Assembly: GCF_024623785.1 (NCBI RefSeq)
Contig: NZ_JANKBZ010000025.1
Location: 62,001 to 126,000 of the forward strand
Origin: Archangium lipolyticum
Lineage (GTDB): Bacteria; Myxococcota; Myxococcia; Myxococcales; Myxococcaceae
Direction of reading: 5' to 3'
Length of the DNA stretch: 64,000 nt
The notes below the pieces were generated by a model, which was not told where the DNA came from, made no database searches, and saw nothing but the letters and a program-made list of their open reading frames with translations. Positions 9,076-17,462 of this stretch are shown here, one piece after another. Each line of letters opens with the position of its first letter. Within the stretch, counting starts at the first letter, position 1. Made by a program: the position numbers and the translations under genes.

Positions 9076-10542
9076 TCAACGCCCGGTGCTCGTGTCCTTG
9101 AAGTCCGCGACCGACAGACCGTGCCGGCGCAGCAGCTCGTAGAAGTCGGTGCGGTTGCGACCGGCCATGCGTGCCGCGGCGCTCACGTTCCCTCCGTTGC
9201 GGCGCAGGACCTCGATCAAGTAGGCGCGCTCGAAGGTGTCGCGCGCCTCGCGGAGGGTGGGCAGGGGGGCCTCGCTCCCTGGCAATCTGGGGAGAATGGA
9301 GCCCGGTGCGTTCTCCTCCATCGAGGGGGGCGCGGAGCGGGGGGACGACTGCACGAGGTGGGAGAGATGCTCCGCCCGCAGCTCCTCGGAGGCCGCCAGC
9401 AGGACGGCGGCCTCCATCACGTTGAGCAGCTCGCGCACGTTGCCCGGCCACGTGTAGTCCCGCAGGAGCTGGAGGGCGTCCGTGCTCAGTCTCGGCACCC
9501 GCATCCCGTTGTGCGCCGCGGCCCGCTCGAGGAAGAGCTGGGCCAGCAGCGCGATGTCCTCCGGGCGCTCGCGCAACGGTGGCATGGTGATCGGCACCAC
9601 ACACAGCCGGTAATAGAGATCCTCACGGAAGCGCCGAACCTCTACTTCCTCGCGGAGATCCCGGTTGGTGGCCGCCACCACCCGCACGTCCGCCTCCTCC
9701 TCGGTGTTCGAGCCCACCCGGGTGTAGCGCCGCTCCTGCAACACCCTCAGCAGCTTCACCTGGACGCTGGGAGGCGCCTCCCCCACCTCGTCGAGGAAGA
9801 GCGTCCCGCCACGTGCTGCCCCGAAGAGCCCCTCGCGTGACTGGGTGGCACCGGTGAAGGCCCCCTTCACGTGGCCGAACAGCTCGCTCTCCAGCAGCTC
9901 CGGCGGCAGCGCCCCGCAGTTCACCGCGACGAACGGCCCATGCGCGCGGCGGGAGAGCCCGTGCAGCAACCTCGCGGCGAGCTCCTTGCCCGTGCCCGAC
10001 TCGCCGAGCACCAGGACCGTGGCATCCGAGGGCGCCACCCGGGCGATGTGCGCACGTACCTGGGTGATGGCCGGGCTTCCACCGATCAGCCGCTCGCGTG
10101 GAACGCCCGCTACGATGCGGCGCAGGTCGTCCACCTCCCGCTGCAAGGTCGTGCGCTCGAGCGCGTGCACCAGCTTCTGCACCAGCTCGTGGTCCTGGAA
10201 GGGCTTGGTGAGGAAGCCATAGGCGCCCCGGCGCATGGCCTCCACCGCGGTCTCGATGGTGCCGTGCGCGGTGAGGATGACCACTGGCAGCTCCGGGATG
10301 CGCTCCCTGGCCTGGGCGAGGACCTCCAGGCCATCCACGTCTCCCAGCCGCAGGTCGAGCACCATCGCATCGACCTCGTCGCGCTCCACCCTCGCGAGCG
10401 CCTCCTGGCCCGTGGGGACACTCGTCACCCGCATCCCATGGGCCTCCAGGCGCAAGGCGATGAGCTCACACAATTCGAGGTCGTCATCCACCACCAGCAC
10501 GCGGTTGGCGGGGGAGGAGAGAGACTGGGATGACGGGCTCAT
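9076..10542 (-). CDS. NtrC-family sigma54-dependent response regulator
   Basis: Transcription activator of 488 residues with receiver, AAA+ and Fis-type HTH domains. The receiver (about 14-125) has acidic residues D19-D21, phospho-acceptor D63, T91 and K113. The AAA+ domain has Walker A (GESGTGKE), the sigma54-contact loop GAFTGA, Walker B (LFLDEVGE) and the R-finger region. The C-terminal NVSAAARMAGRNRTDFYELLRRH is the helix-turn-helix (shown here by its features: AAARMAG turn and YELLRR helix). Its start overlaps the stop of the upstream histidine kinase by 4 bases (ATGA), so the two are translationally coupled and form a cognate pair. Confidence 0.92.
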   Translation of the reverse strand: MSPSSQSLSSPANRVLVVDDDLELCELIALRLEAHGMRVTSVPTGQEALARVERDEVDAMVLDLRLGDVDGLEVLAQARERIPELPVVILTAHGTIETAVEAMRRGAYGFLTKPFQDHELVQKLVHALERTTLQREVDDLRRIVAGVPRERLIGGSPAITQVRAHIARVAPSDATVLVLGESGTGKELAARLLHGLSRRAHGPFVAVNCGALPPELLESELFGHVKGAFTGATQSREGLFGAARGGTLFLDEVGEAPPSVQVKLLRVLQERRYTRVGSNTEEEADVRVVAATNRDLREEVEVRRFREDLYYRLCVVPITMPPLRERPEDIALLAQLFLERAAAHNGMRVPRLSTDALQLLRDYTWPGNVRELLNVMEAAVLLAASEELRAEHLSHLVQSSPRSAPPSMEENAPGSILPRLPGSEAPLPTLREARDTFERAYLIEVLRRNGGNVSAAARMAGRNRTDFYELLRRHGLSVADFKDTSTGR

Positions 10543-12074
10543 GCAAGGCTCCGGTCGGGTTGCGGCGCAGAGGGAGTCGCCTCGGAAGCGTAGCGGGGTG
10601 GGGTGGGGCGATCGAGCGGTATCCAGACGGCGAAGGCCGCTCCCGGGCCCGGCTCGTCGAGGAGCGCTACCTCGCCTCCATGCGCGCGCATCATCTCGCG
10701 CGCCAGCGGCAGGCCCAGGCCTATCCCGGGAGAGGTGGTGCCCCCGCCCACCGGAGATGTGAAGAAGTGTTCGAAGAGGCGGTCACGAATCTCGGGCCGG
10801 ACTCCCGGGCCTTCGTCGCGCACGACCACCCGGGCCCAGCAGGTTTCGGACGCGGCATGTCCCGGGGGGCCCTCCTGGGTGAGGGTGCGCACCATCCGCA
10901 CCCGCTGCCCCCGGGAGGAGACGCGGATGGCGTTGCCGAGGAGGTTGGCCACCGCGCGCTCGATGAGGGCGGCGTCGAGCGAAGCGGGGGACATCGCTCC
11001 CCCGGTCTCCAACTCCAGCTGGATTCCGGCCGCCTCGGCCTCAGCGCGCATGTCCTCCATGGCCCGGCGGAGCACGTCATCCAGCTGGCAACCCGCCTCG
11101 CGCCTCAGGACCCTGCCGGACTTCACACGGGACATGTCGAGCAGCGCGGACACCAGGCGGATCTCCCGTTCGCAGGCACTGCGCGCCAGCTCCACCACCC
11201 GCCGCTGCTGCTCGTTGAGGGGGCCGGTGGTGCCGTCCGCCATCAGCCCGAGCGCGGCCCGGAGCCGCGTGAGCGGAGTGCGGAGATCGTGCGACACGGA
11301 GGCCACGAAGGCGTCCTTGAGCTGATCGATCTCCGCCAGGCGCGCGCGTGTCCGCTCCAGCTCGGTGGCCAGCTCCTGCACCTCGAGCGGCCCTCCCACC
11401 TGGGCGATGGATTTGGTGTTCCCCTGTCCCACCTGCCGGGCCTCCCTGGCGAGCAACTCCAGGGGCCGGGTCACCCCTCGCGCCATCCAGCGAGCCACAC
11501 CCCAGGCGGAGAACACCGCCAGGGCTCCGAACACCAGCCCCACGCAGATCGCGGTGGCGCCGATGCCATAGGCCTCGCTCTCCCGCTGAAGGACGTCCTT
11601 GTGCAGGGAGTGCACGATGGCGATCCATGCATCCGTGAGGTTCTCGTCCCAGGTGAGCCGCTTCTCTCGCAGCGCGGGATCGAACAAGCGGGCGCAGGTG
11701 TTCTCCTCGATCACATACCGTGCATAGGTGAGGTAGTCCTCCGCCGTGTTCCGGATGTTCGGCTGGATGGCGTCTCCGTGCATGGCCAGCAGTGATTCCA
11801 GCTGCTGCAGTGGCGCCTTCATGGAGGCAGCCATCTCGGGTCCGACGGTCGGGTCGCGTTCACATCTCAGGATGGCGTGCCGGGCGGCGACCTCGATGCT
11901 CCAGGCGGCCTGGTGAACGGCCTCCTCCTCCTTCACCTGTCCCAGATGCTCCTCCCGGATCTCCGTGAGGAGATTCGTCATGCGTACCAGGGCCACCACG
12001 GCGAACGCCGCGGCACCGAGAAGCAGGGCGGTGAGCAGTGCGTGGGAGATGAGCAGTCGTTGGACGAGTCGCAT
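10539..12074 (-). CDS. Membrane sensor histidine kinase, partner of the NtrC-type regulator
   Basis: Inner-membrane sensor of 511 residues. TM1 is at about 8-30, followed by a periplasmic all-helical sensor of about 135 residues, TM2 at about 170-192, HAMP, and the dimerisation domain with phospho-acceptor H262 (SHDLRTP). The HATPase domain contains LLGNAI (N-box), DEGPG (G1) and GIGLGLPLA (G2). ATG 12074 puts the first helix right at the N-terminus. Upstream in-frame codons only add a Pro/Arg-rich segment, but the ribosome binding site at 12074 is weak. The signal is unknown. The gene is divergent from the SulP transporter, a plausible target. Confidence 0.88.
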   Translation of the reverse strand: MRLVQRLLISHALLTALLLGAAAFAVVALVRMTNLLTEIREEHLGQVKEEEAVHQAAWSIEVAARHAILRCERDPTVGPEMAASMKAPLQQLESLLAMHGDAIQPNIRNTAEDYLTYARYVIEENTCARLFDPALREKRLTWDENLTDAWIAIVHSLHKDVLQRESEAYGIGATAICVGLVFGALAVFSAWGVARWMARGVTRPLELLAREARQVGQGNTKSIAQVGGPLEVQELATELERTRARLAEIDQLKDAFVASVSHDLRTPLTRLRAALGLMADGTTGPLNEQQRRVVELARSACEREIRLVSALLDMSRVKSGRVLRREAGCQLDDVLRRAMEDMRAEAEAAGIQLELETGGAMSPASLDAALIERAVANLLGNAIRVSSRGQRVRMVRTLTQEGPPGHAASETCWARVVVRDEGPGVRPEIRDRLFEHFFTSPVGGGTTSPGIGLGLPLAREMMRAHGGEVALLDEPGPGAAFAVWIPLDRPTPPRYASEATPSAPQPDRSLA

Positions 12075-12210
12075 GTCGAGAGCAGGCTCCGGGGAGCACG
12101 TCGTAACGTGCTCCAGCCTTTCATTCACGCAAGAGTGTATCCGGCCGTCCACCCTCCGGCCGTAGCGTCGGCTGGAACGGACAGGTGTCGGTTCGGCCCA
12201 CCAGCGAGGG

Positions 12211-12228
12211 TGTCGGCTCCCGCCGACA
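12211..12228. promoter_or_regulatory. Palindrome in the kinase/SulP divergent region
   Basis: TGTCGGC (12211-12217) and GCCGACA (12222-12228) form a perfect 7-4-7 inverted repeat. A further half-copy, TGTCGG, lies at 12186-12191, 25 bases upstream. The position between the divergent starts at 12074 and 12292 suits an operator; the binding protein is unknown. Confidence 0.35.
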
Positions 12229-12291
12229 GCGCGGCACGTCCGCAGAGGAGGGCGCGGTGCGGCACGCGGTGTGAAGAGACGCGTGGGCATC

Positions 12292-14001
12292 ATGATCGAA
12301 CATCACACGTTTGGATCCGTGGGGCGCCTGCGCCTGCTGTGGCGGGACTGGCAGCAGATGGTGTCTCCCAAGACACTCGGACAGGATCTCTCCGGTGCGC
12401 TCACGGTGGCGTGCGTGGCCCTTCCGCTCAATCTCGCACTCGCGGTGGCGTCGGGATTGCCAGCCAGTGTGGGTCTCATCAGTGGTGCGATCGCCGGTGT
12501 GGTGGCCGGGTTGTTGGGAGGTGCTCGACTGCAGATCACGGGGCCCGAGGCGGCGCTGGTGCCCATCGTGTTCCTCCTGGTTCAGCGCCATGGAGTCGAG
12601 GGCATGGTCGCGGCCACCCTTCTCTGCGGGCTCCTCCAGATGCTCCTCGGCGTGCTGCGGGTGGGCCGGCTGGCGAAGCTGCTGCCAGCACCGGTGGTCC
12701 GCGGGTTCATGGCGGGCATCGGGCTGATCCTCCTCAACAGCCAGCTGCCGAGGTTGTTGGGGCTGCCGGAGACGGTCGGCTCGCTTTCCTCCCTGCTCAC
12801 CCAGGCAGGCGCCTTGCGGGTGCATTGGGGTGGCCTCGTCCTCGGTGTGTTGGTGATCGCCTGCATGGTGGGACTGCCACGGCTGCGCCGACGGATGCCC
12901 GCGGTGTTGATCGGGCTCGTGGTCGCCACGGTGATCGGCGGACTGCTGGGTCCGGAACTGGCCCGCGTGGGGAGCCTGCCCCCGGGACTGCCTCCGCCTC
13001 GATTCCCCTCGTTCACGGGGGTGGACTGGAGCGCGCTCCTGCCCGACGTCCTCTCACTCACCCTGCTCGCGTCACTGGGCTCTCTGATGTCGGCCAGCGC
13101 CATTGATCAGCTCCCGGGGGTGGAGAAGCACCAGACGGATCATGATCAGGAGCTGATGGCCCAGGGAATGGCCAACCTCGCGTCTTCCCTCTTTGGAGGC
13201 ATGCCGGTGATGGGCGCCATCGTCCGCTCCTCGGTTTCGATCCAGGCGGGAGCCCGCACCCGCGCGGCATCGGTGGTTCATGCGCTCCTGTTGCTCGGTG
13301 TCTGTCTGGTGGCCGGACAGCTCGTCGCTCGCGTGCCCATCGCCGCCCTCGCGGGCATCCTCGTGGTCGTCGGCGTGCGGCTGCTGGATCTCAAGGGGGT
13401 GCGCGTGCTGTGGGAGCAGGATCGCCCCCATGTGGCGGTGGTCGCGGTGACCGCGTCCGTCATCGCCTCGGTGGACCTCCTGCTCGGGCTCGGCGCGGGA
13501 GTGGCCCTCTGCGTCGCACGGCTCCTGATGGCACGGCCGCGGACGGAGATCCAGATGCGCATCCTGCGTTTGGATGGACGTCCCTTCTTCCGAAGCCTGA
13601 GCACGGCCGCCGCCGCGCAGGACGATCGGCCGCCGCTCCAGCGCATCCGCGTCCGCGGGCCGCTCGATCTCCTCTCCCCTGGTGCCTTCAACGCGGCGCT
13701 CACCAGCCATCCCTTCCCGAGGTACCTCGTGCTCGATCTGTCCGCGGTGCCCTACATGGACGCGACCGGACTGCAAGCCGTGCTGGATCTCCGCGACTGC
13801 CTCGTCATGCGCGCGGGAACGGTCGTGGCTGTCGCGCGAGGAGAGGTGGCCCGGATGCTCGAGCAGGGAGGCTTCTCCCGAAACGCTCCGTCGGCCAGCC
13901 TGGTGCCTTCCTATGACGAGGCGCTCGAGCACATCGCCCGGAGTCACAAGGACGCCGTGCTCGCGGGAGGGCACGGAGAGCCTCCACCCATCAGTGCCTG
14001 A
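12292..14001 (+). CDS. SulP-family anion transporter with STAS domain
   Basis: Inner-membrane anion transporter of the SulP/SLC26 family (sulfate, bicarbonate or similar; the substrate cannot be told from sequence). The N-terminal half starts with the family pattern LSGALTVACVALPLNLALAVASGLP (in features: first helix plus GLPASVGL) and a GARLQITGPEAAL re-entrant segment. The transport domain has the GMPVMGAIVRSS region. The C-terminal 120 residues form a STAS domain, with DLSAVPYMDATGLQAV as its phosphorylatable-loop region. ATG 12292 gives 569 residues; GTG 12271 is in frame, and neither has a good ribosome binding site. Confidence 0.85.
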   Translation: MIEHHTFGSVGRLRLLWRDWQQMVSPKTLGQDLSGALTVACVALPLNLALAVASGLPASVGLISGAIAGVVAGLLGGARLQITGPEAALVPIVFLLVQRHGVEGMVAATLLCGLLQMLLGVLRVGRLAKLLPAPVVRGFMAGIGLILLNSQLPRLLGLPETVGSLSSLLTQAGALRVHWGGLVLGVLVIACMVGLPRLRRRMPAVLIGLVVATVIGGLLGPELARVGSLPPGLPPPRFPSFTGVDWSALLPDVLSLTLLASLGSLMSASAIDQLPGVEKHQTDHDQELMAQGMANLASSLFGGMPVMGAIVRSSVSIQAGARTRAASVVHALLLLGVCLVAGQLVARVPIAALAGILVVVGVRLLDLKGVRVLWEQDRPHVAVVAVTASVIASVDLLLGLGAGVALCVARLLMARPRTEIQMRILRLDGRPFFRSLSTAAAAQDDRPPLQRIRVRGPLDLLSPGAFNAALTSHPFPRYLVLDLSAVPYMDATGLQAVLDLRDCLVMRAGTVVAVARGEVARMLEQGGFSRNAPSASLVPSYDEALEHIARSHKDAVLAGGHGEPPPISA

Positions 14002-14216
14002 GCGCCAATGCCGAGTCAGGTGCGGTGGCCATGCGCTCATCCGCGTCATGGCCGCCGCCTGCTCGGGTGGCTCATCCTGGAGCTGACGGGGCTCACCAAC
14101 GGGACATGGTGTCTCGCTGGTGGATGGGTCCTCCCTCCAAGTTGCCGGAATGACGTCCATGGGCGTTGGTCCGCGGTGTGCTCGGGCCGGGGCAACTCCT
14201 TACCCAGAGGATCCTC

Positions 14217-14534
14217 ATGGACACCGTCTACGACGACCGCTTCCACCTGAGCCGTGCGACCTTCTTCCAACTGCTTGCCTTCTCCACCGTCTGGTTCACC
14301 GTCAACGGCTTCCCCGTCCTGCCCATCGGGCTGCTCTTCGCCATCCGCTACGTGGGCGTCAACTACGAGACCTCCTTCCTGCACTCGCTCGTCACGGGCC
14401 GCAAGGTGGTTGCCGCGAGCCTCGGGATGGCGATTCTCGGGCTGCTGATGCGTGGGCCGAGCTTCGGGTTCTCGCTCTCCCCGTCGGGTGGGGGACTCTT
14501 CAGCCTCCGCCTTCCGCTCCTGGCCTGGTTCTGA
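14217..14534 (+). CDS. Small membrane protein of unknown function
   Basis: A 105-residue protein with two or three hydrophobic segments (about residues 13-45 and 62-78) and a hydrophobic C-terminus. No domain is recognised. ATG 14217 has CAGAGG 7 bases upstream and is preferred to GTG/ATG codons further up. It is followed 43 bases later by the MYXO-CTERM-like protein, so co-transcription is possible. The 215 bases before it hold no supported gene. Confidence 0.5.
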   Translation: MDTVYDDRFHLSRATFFQLLAFSTVWFTVNGFPVLPIGLLFAIRYVGVNYETSFLHSLVTGRKVVAASLGMAILGLLMRGPSFGFSLSPSGGGLFSLRLPLLAWF

Positions 14535-14577
14535 AGCGGCCCGCGTGGGGCCCGCCGATACTGCTAGAGTGCGGCGG

Positions 14578-15798
14578 ATGCTCGAGGGTTGGCTCAGACC
14601 GTCGTGGTGGGGCAGGGTGCTGGGGTGTTGCGTGCTTCTCCATCCCCTGACGGGAGTCGCGGCCTCCAACGACTGGTTCTCGGATGACTTCGAGACGGGG
14701 ACGCTGCGCGCGAGCGAAATACCCGCGGGCCGGTGGAGTGTGGTCGGAGCCAGCAGCCCCAACGCGCTCTCCAACGGGGCGGTGGGGGCCCACCGGGGAC
14801 AGTACGGGCTCACCGTGGTCGATCGCACCAACGCCAGCACCCCAGACTCCGAGGCGAGCGTCAGCAGTGACGAGCGCGCCCCCCTGTCCTCGGAGTTCTT
14901 CGTCCGGGCGTGGATGCGCCTGCGAGACGTGAGCACGCCCGGGAGCCTCGTGGCCCTGCAGGCTCTGCCGGTGCAGGTGGAGCTGCGGCTCCGGAGCCAG
15001 TCGGCAGGCCCCGTCTGGGAACTGGCGGTGATGACCGGGGCGAGCCGGACCTACGTCAGTTTCTTTGGTTCGCGGGTGGAGGCGGATCGGTGGCACCTGG
15101 TGGAGTTCAGTGCCAGTGGATTGGGCACCCGCTCCGGAGAGGCCAGGCTGTGGGTGGACGGCGTCGAACAGGGGACGGGGGTCTCCGGGCGCGACTGGAC
15201 CGACCCGTCCTACGTGATGAAAAGGGTCGTGATGGGCGAGCCGTGGGCGGACTCGCGGACCTTCACCGGTACCCTCGACTTCGATGATGTGCGGGTGAGC
15301 GCCACGCCCATGGCGAGCCGGCTGGTGCTCCGGTGGCCGGTGGATGCGGCCACGTCCTCGGGGTGCATCCCCCTGGAGGTGTCCCTGCGGAGCTCCGCCA
15401 CCGGGGCGCCCGCGCCCGCGCCGTACGAGACGGAGGTGGCCCTGGCCGTGACGGCGGGGGCGGGCGGCTTCCATTCGGATGAGGCCTGCAAGTCTCCCGT
15501 GCCCGGAATGCTCCTCCCCACGGGCGCCTCCGAGCGGCGGGTGTACTTCCGCCCCGGCGGCACGGGAGGAACGGCGATGTTGGCGGCCTCGCACCCGGAC
15601 TTCCTCCCCGCGACGCTCGAGGTGGTGGGCGGCGGGGCTCCCGATGGAGACCCGGACGAGGACCCGGCGGGACCCTGGACGACGGACCTGGGCTGCACCT
15701 CGGCCCCAGGCGCCCTCGTGGCTCTGCCGCTCCTCCTGGGACCCTGGCTTCGACGCCGGTCTTGGCGCCCCGGAGCGCCCACCTGTCCTGTCGAGTGA
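14578..15798 (+). CDS. Secreted LamG-like protein with MYXO-CTERM-like C-terminal anchor
   Basis: Exported protein of 406 residues. A signal peptide covers about 1-27 (WWGRVLGCC, then a hydrophobic core ending VAA). Residues 30-250 form a beta-rich region beginning WFSDDFETG, with a DFDDVRV end, resembling concanavalin/LamG-type sugar- or surface-binding folds. The C-terminus has the tripartite layout of MYXO-CTERM sorting signals: GC, a hydrophobic stretch (ALVALPLLLGPW), then an Arg cluster. That implies cell-surface sorting (inference). ATG 14578 has a nearby GGCGG. The stop codon lies inside the first copy of an 18-bp direct repeat. Confidence 0.65.
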   Translation: MLEGWLRPSWWGRVLGCCVLLHPLTGVAASNDWFSDDFETGTLRASEIPAGRWSVVGASSPNALSNGAVGAHRGQYGLTVVDRTNASTPDSEASVSSDERAPLSSEFFVRAWMRLRDVSTPGSLVALQALPVQVELRLRSQSAGPVWELAVMTGASRTYVSFFGSRVEADRWHLVEFSASGLGTRSGEARLWVDGVEQGTGVSGRDWTDPSYVMKRVVMGEPWADSRTFTGTLDFDDVRVSATPMASRLVLRWPVDAATSSGCIPLEVSLRSSATGAPAPAPYETEVALAVTAGAGGFHSDEACKSPVPGMLLPTGASERRVYFRPGGTGGTAMLAASHPDFLPATLEVVGGGAPDGDPDEDPAGPWTTDLGCTSAPGALVALPLLLGPWLRRRSWRPGAPTCPVE

Positions 15799-15823
15799 AC
15801 GGGAACTGTCCTGTCGAGTGAAC
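15783..15823 (+). repeat. Two perfect 18-bp direct repeats at a 23-bp period
   Basis: CTGTCCTGTCGAGTGAAC occurs at 15783-15800 and again, identical, at 15806-15823. The pair is bracketed by the inverted hexamers ACCTGT (15781-15786) and ACAGGT (15822-15827). The first copy contains the stop codon of the upstream gene. The second ends 140 bases before the GH26 start. Confidence 0.7.
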
Positions 15824-15962
15824 AGGTGTCGCTCCCGGGAGAGGCCGGTCCGTACTCGTCCCAGAGAGAGGGAATCCGCGCCACCCCAGAAGAACAGGCC
15901 AGGCACGACAGTTGCTCTTGGGGCCGGCCGTAGTCATCAAACCTCTTCTGGAACGCTTTCCC

Positions 15963-17369
15963 ATGACTCGATCGGCAACACGCACCAACCCCTTCTCTCG
16001 CGGTTTTCTCACCGGGCTCGTCACCGCCGCGATGCTCGCTCTCTCCACGGCTTGCGGTGGGCCCCTGGAGGGCGCGGAGGACTACGCGGTTGATACGTCC
16101 GCGCTCGTGGAGACCTCCGGGGCGCTGACCATCACCCAGTCGGTCTCGGCGACGGATGTCTCGCTGACGCGCGGTCAGACCCTGACCGCGAGCGTGACCT
16201 ACAAGAACAACGGCACCACCGCGGTGGCCACGAAGAACATCGTGCTCACCTCGCGCGCCCCCGGTGGCACGCACGCGGGCGGCCCCTTCTACAACCTGGA
16301 GCCGCGCATCACCGGCCGCACCCTGCAGCCGGGCGAGAGCGTGACCCTCACGGCGACCCGCGTCATCGCCTCGACCGATCCGGTGGGCACCTGGGAACTC
16401 TATCCGACCTGGGAAGACACCTCGAGCGTCTGGCGTGATGGCTCGGGTATCGCCTTCACGGTGTCCACGACTGGCGACACCGGGACCTCCGGCCCCTGGC
16501 TCTCCGGAGCCTCGGGTTACGGCGTCCCCTCGGGCACCTTCGCGACGTGGCGCGGCACCCCGGTGGCGATTGCCGGATCCTGGTCCGACAACAACCTGAA
16601 TGCCGCGAACTTCTGGCAGCTCGATCCCAGCGGGGAGTACGGCAGCTGGCAGAAGAACATCGACATCGCGGTGGGTGCCTTCGACGCGGGCGAGTCCTGG
16701 GCCGCGGCGGCGTCCGGCGCCTACGATTCGCGTTGGCGCCAGTCGCTCACCACGCTGAAGACCAAGTGGGGCAGCCGCCCGGGCACGGTCTACATCCGCT
16801 TCGCCCATGAGATGAACGGCAACTGGTACCCCTGGAAGGTCACCGCGAGCGACGCGACGTCCTTCATCACCGCCTGGAAGCGCTACCGCGCGCTGCAGAA
16901 GGAGGTCTTCCCGGCCGCCAAGCTGGTCTTCTGCGTCAACCGTGAGTCCGTGAGCTCGGGCATCGACTGGCGGAAGACCTTCCCCGGTGCCGCCTACGTC
17001 GATGTGATGAGCGTCGACTACTACAACCAGTACCCCTACGTCGCGACCGTCACGGATTGGAACAACTCCATCCAGCAGACCGACGGCTATGGCGCTCCCA
17101 AGGGGCTGGCGAAGCACCTCGAGTTCGCCAGGAGCGTGGGACTGCCGCTGGCCATCTCCGAGTGGTCTGGCAACGCGGACAACGGTGACTCCACCGTGTT
17201 CATCGAGCAGATGCACAACTTCTTCAAGGTCAACGGTGGCACTGGCGCTGGCAAGTTCCTCTACGAGATCCTCTTCAACGTGGACAGGGACAACCGCCGC
17301 TGGATCCTCTATCCGGGCAACCTCACCCGCATGCCCAACTCGGCCGCGCGCTACCAGCAGCTCTTCTGA
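15963..17369 (+). CDS. GH26-like glycoside hydrolase lipoprotein (mannanase-type)
   Basis: Secreted lipoprotein of 468 residues. The lipobox region is LSTAC (Cys about residue 28). Residues 45-170 form an Ig-like beta domain. The catalytic (beta/alpha)8 barrel carries the GH26 signature FAHEMNGNWYPW with E283 as likely acid/base, and ISEWSG with E400 as likely nucleophile. GH26 enzymes mostly act on beta-mannan, and some on beta-1,3-xylan or mixed glucans; the substrate here is inference. ATG 15963 puts the lipobox in the right place, though the ribosome binding site is poor. It ends at a convergent terminator. Confidence 0.82.
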   Translation: MTRSATRTNPFSRGFLTGLVTAAMLALSTACGGPLEGAEDYAVDTSALVETSGALTITQSVSATDVSLTRGQTLTASVTYKNNGTTAVATKNIVLTSRAPGGTHAGGPFYNLEPRITGRTLQPGESVTLTATRVIASTDPVGTWELYPTWEDTSSVWRDGSGIAFTVSTTGDTGTSGPWLSGASGYGVPSGTFATWRGTPVAIAGSWSDNNLNAANFWQLDPSGEYGSWQKNIDIAVGAFDAGESWAAAASGAYDSRWRQSLTTLKTKWGSRPGTVYIRFAHEMNGNWYPWKVTASDATSFITAWKRYRALQKEVFPAAKLVFCVNRESVSSGIDWRKTFPGAAYVDVMSVDYYNQYPYVATVTDWNNSIQQTDGYGAPKGLAKHLEFARSVGLPLAISEWSGNADNGDSTVFIEQMHNFFKVNGGTGAGKFLYEILFNVDRDNRRWILYPGNLTRMPNSAARYQQLF

Positions 17370-17398
17370 GCTGACCGGCGCATGGCTTGACCGACCCA

Positions 17399-17446
17399 GG
17401 CCCTGGTCCTGCTCCTACTCCTCATCCGAGGAGGTGGGAGGGGGCC
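17399..17446. terminator. Imperfect bidirectional terminator hairpin
   Basis: CTCCT/AGGAG form the inner stem and GGCCC (17399-17403)/GGGCC the outer, with small internal mismatches. It lies between the convergent genes ending at 17369 and 17463. Confidence 0.4.
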
Positions 17447-17462
17447 GGGGCCTTCGTCTTCG

